Position numbers and translations under genes: made by a program. From NCBI GenBank assembly GCA_028286165.1, contig JAPYMU010000171.1:1-14903 (forward strand): 14,903 nt of DNA, given 5' to 3'. Of the stretch, positions 14,074 through 14,903 are shown piece after piece; the stretch's first letter is position 1; each line of letters begins with the position of its first letter. Origin of the DNA: Spongiicolonus versatilis. Lineage in GTDB: Bacteria > Pseudomonadota > Gammaproteobacteria > Arenicellales > Spongiicolonaceae. The notes beneath the pieces are model-generated. The model was not told the origin of the DNA, did no database searches, and saw only the letters and a program-made list of their open reading frames with translations.

Positions 14074-14903
14074 ATGCCCCGCGCCGATGCCAGTTTGTAC
14101 GCGCTTTTTCGTTCACGATTTCCCGCCGACCGCGGCCGGGTTTTTTTGCGCGGCGACGGTGGTTTAAGCGTCACCTACTTTGATGTGGAAAAAACCTCGG
14201 CGCGCTGTCTGCGCCAAACCCTCACCTGAGTTGCACAAAGCGGCGCGCGCGGCCGGCGTGTCAACCATCTTCCACCTGGACGCTGAGGGCGGCGGCGACC
14301 TGGCCGATGCCCTGGCCGCCGAAACCGGCGCCGGCGTTGACGCAATTAAAGTCGACGGCGGCCACCTCGCCGCCATTCTCTATACCTCCGGCACCACCGG
14401 CCGGCCCAAAGGCGCGGCGCTGAGCCACGCCAACCTCGCACACAATGCCGAAACCCTGCGCCGCCTGTGGCAAATCAACGGCGGCGACGTGCTGCTGCAC
14501 ACGCTGCCGATTTTTCATGTGCACGGACTCTTCGTTTCGCTGCACTGCGCGCTGCTCGGCGGTGCCGCGGTGATTTTTTTGCGCCGCTTTGACGAGGCGC
14601 AAGTGCTGCGGCGCATTGCCGGGGCGACGCTGTTCATGGGCGTGCCGACGTTTTACACGCGCCTTTTGTCGCGCGGCGAACTCAGCCGAGAGTTGTGCGC
14701 CGGCATGCGCCTTTTTATTTCCGGCTCGGCGCAACTTTCGCCGGCGGTGTTCACCGCTTTCGCCGAGCGCACCGGCCACCGCATCGTGGACCGCTACGGC
14801 ATGACCGAAACCGGCATCCTGACTTCCAACCCGCTGGAATTTTCCCGGCGGCGCGGCGGCGACATCGGCTTTGCGCTGCCCGGCGTGGAATTGCGGGTGC
14901 GCA
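14074..14903 (+). pseudogene. matB: Malonyl-CoA synthetase (MatB-like), internal deletion plus frameshift, 3' end outside window
   Basis: ATP-dependent acyl-CoA ligase that activates malonate or methylmalonate. The ATG at 14074 opens a normal N-terminus (DASLYALFRSRFPADRGRVF, then TYFDVEKTSAR), but the frame stops at a TGA (14227-14229) after 51 codons. Homology resumes one base over, from about 14204, as AVCAKPSPELHKAARAAGV, then ILYTSGTTGRPKGAALSHAN (ATP/AMP-binding loop), LPIFHVHGLFVSLHCALL, FMGVPTFYTRLL, MRLFISGSAQLS, DRYGMTETGILTSNP and DIGFALPGVELRV. These blocks match MatB rather than generic long-chain ligases. The missing part corresponds to about 65 residues after SAR in complete enzymes, including the GDRVAVQVEKS and AGAVYLPLN regions. 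The two parts are joined out of frame, so this copy should be inactive. The gene continues beyond the window. Confidence 0.85.

Noticed and set aside
1..14903. CRISPR arrays, insertion sequences, attachment sites or rRNA
   Set aside because: I saw no regularly spaced repeats, transposase motifs, duplicated tRNA ends or rRNA-like sequence. Repeated GCCGCCGG-type words are explained by base composition.

Overview
The window is high-GC DNA and looks like a proteobacterial chromosome, most likely Gammaproteobacteria or a close relative. This rests on the pairing of ilvI-ilvH-ilvC with psd and pssA, on a type-2 malate dehydrogenase, and on a tRNA with an encoded CCA. The species cannot be named from sequence alone. 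Nearly everything is read from the minus strand. Only the acyl-CoA synthetase remnant at the right edge is on the plus strand.

Layout in minus-strand reading order, right to left. (1) A tRNA-Thr(CGT) lies just upstream of recQ. RecQ is in frame but lacks about 125 internal residues: helicase motifs V-VI and the zinc domain. (2) A textbook sigma-70 promoter (TTGACA, 16 bp, TATAAT) sits 7 nt before the ATG of a DUF7662-type gene. A PIN-domain RNase follows it, so this is a toxin-antitoxin-like pair. (3) A long, tightly packed co-directional block follows: mdh, a glycosyltransferase without its N-terminus, an M19-type dipeptidase, an uncharacterised 545-aa protein, a DUF3726 protein (GTGA overlap), ilvI, ilvH, ilvC, psd, a DNA adenine methyltransferase (ATGA overlap with psd) and pssA. 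(4) At the left edge is the N-terminus of an exported Calx-beta-like protein. A C10 tract puts its start and signal peptide in different frames, as in a phase-variable gene. (5) On the plus strand at the right edge is a malonyl-CoA synthetase (matB) with an internal deletion and frameshift.

Two biosynthetic themes are clear: branched-chain amino acid synthesis (IlvI/IlvH/IlvC) and phosphatidylethanolamine synthesis (PssA then Psd). The least understood part is the dipeptidase / 545-aa protein / DUF3726 trio. Its dipeptidase resembles the one in the Pseudomonas dimethylglycine (choline/betaine) catabolic cluster, so a small-molecule catabolic role is a reasonable guess.

Three genes (recQ, the glycosyltransferase, matB) have each lost a block of roughly 200-375 bp. 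That suggests either genome erosion or an assembly problem. Several genes that seem to begin transcription units have a -10-like hexamer only 6-9 nt before the start codon, consistent with leaderless or very short-leader mRNAs.
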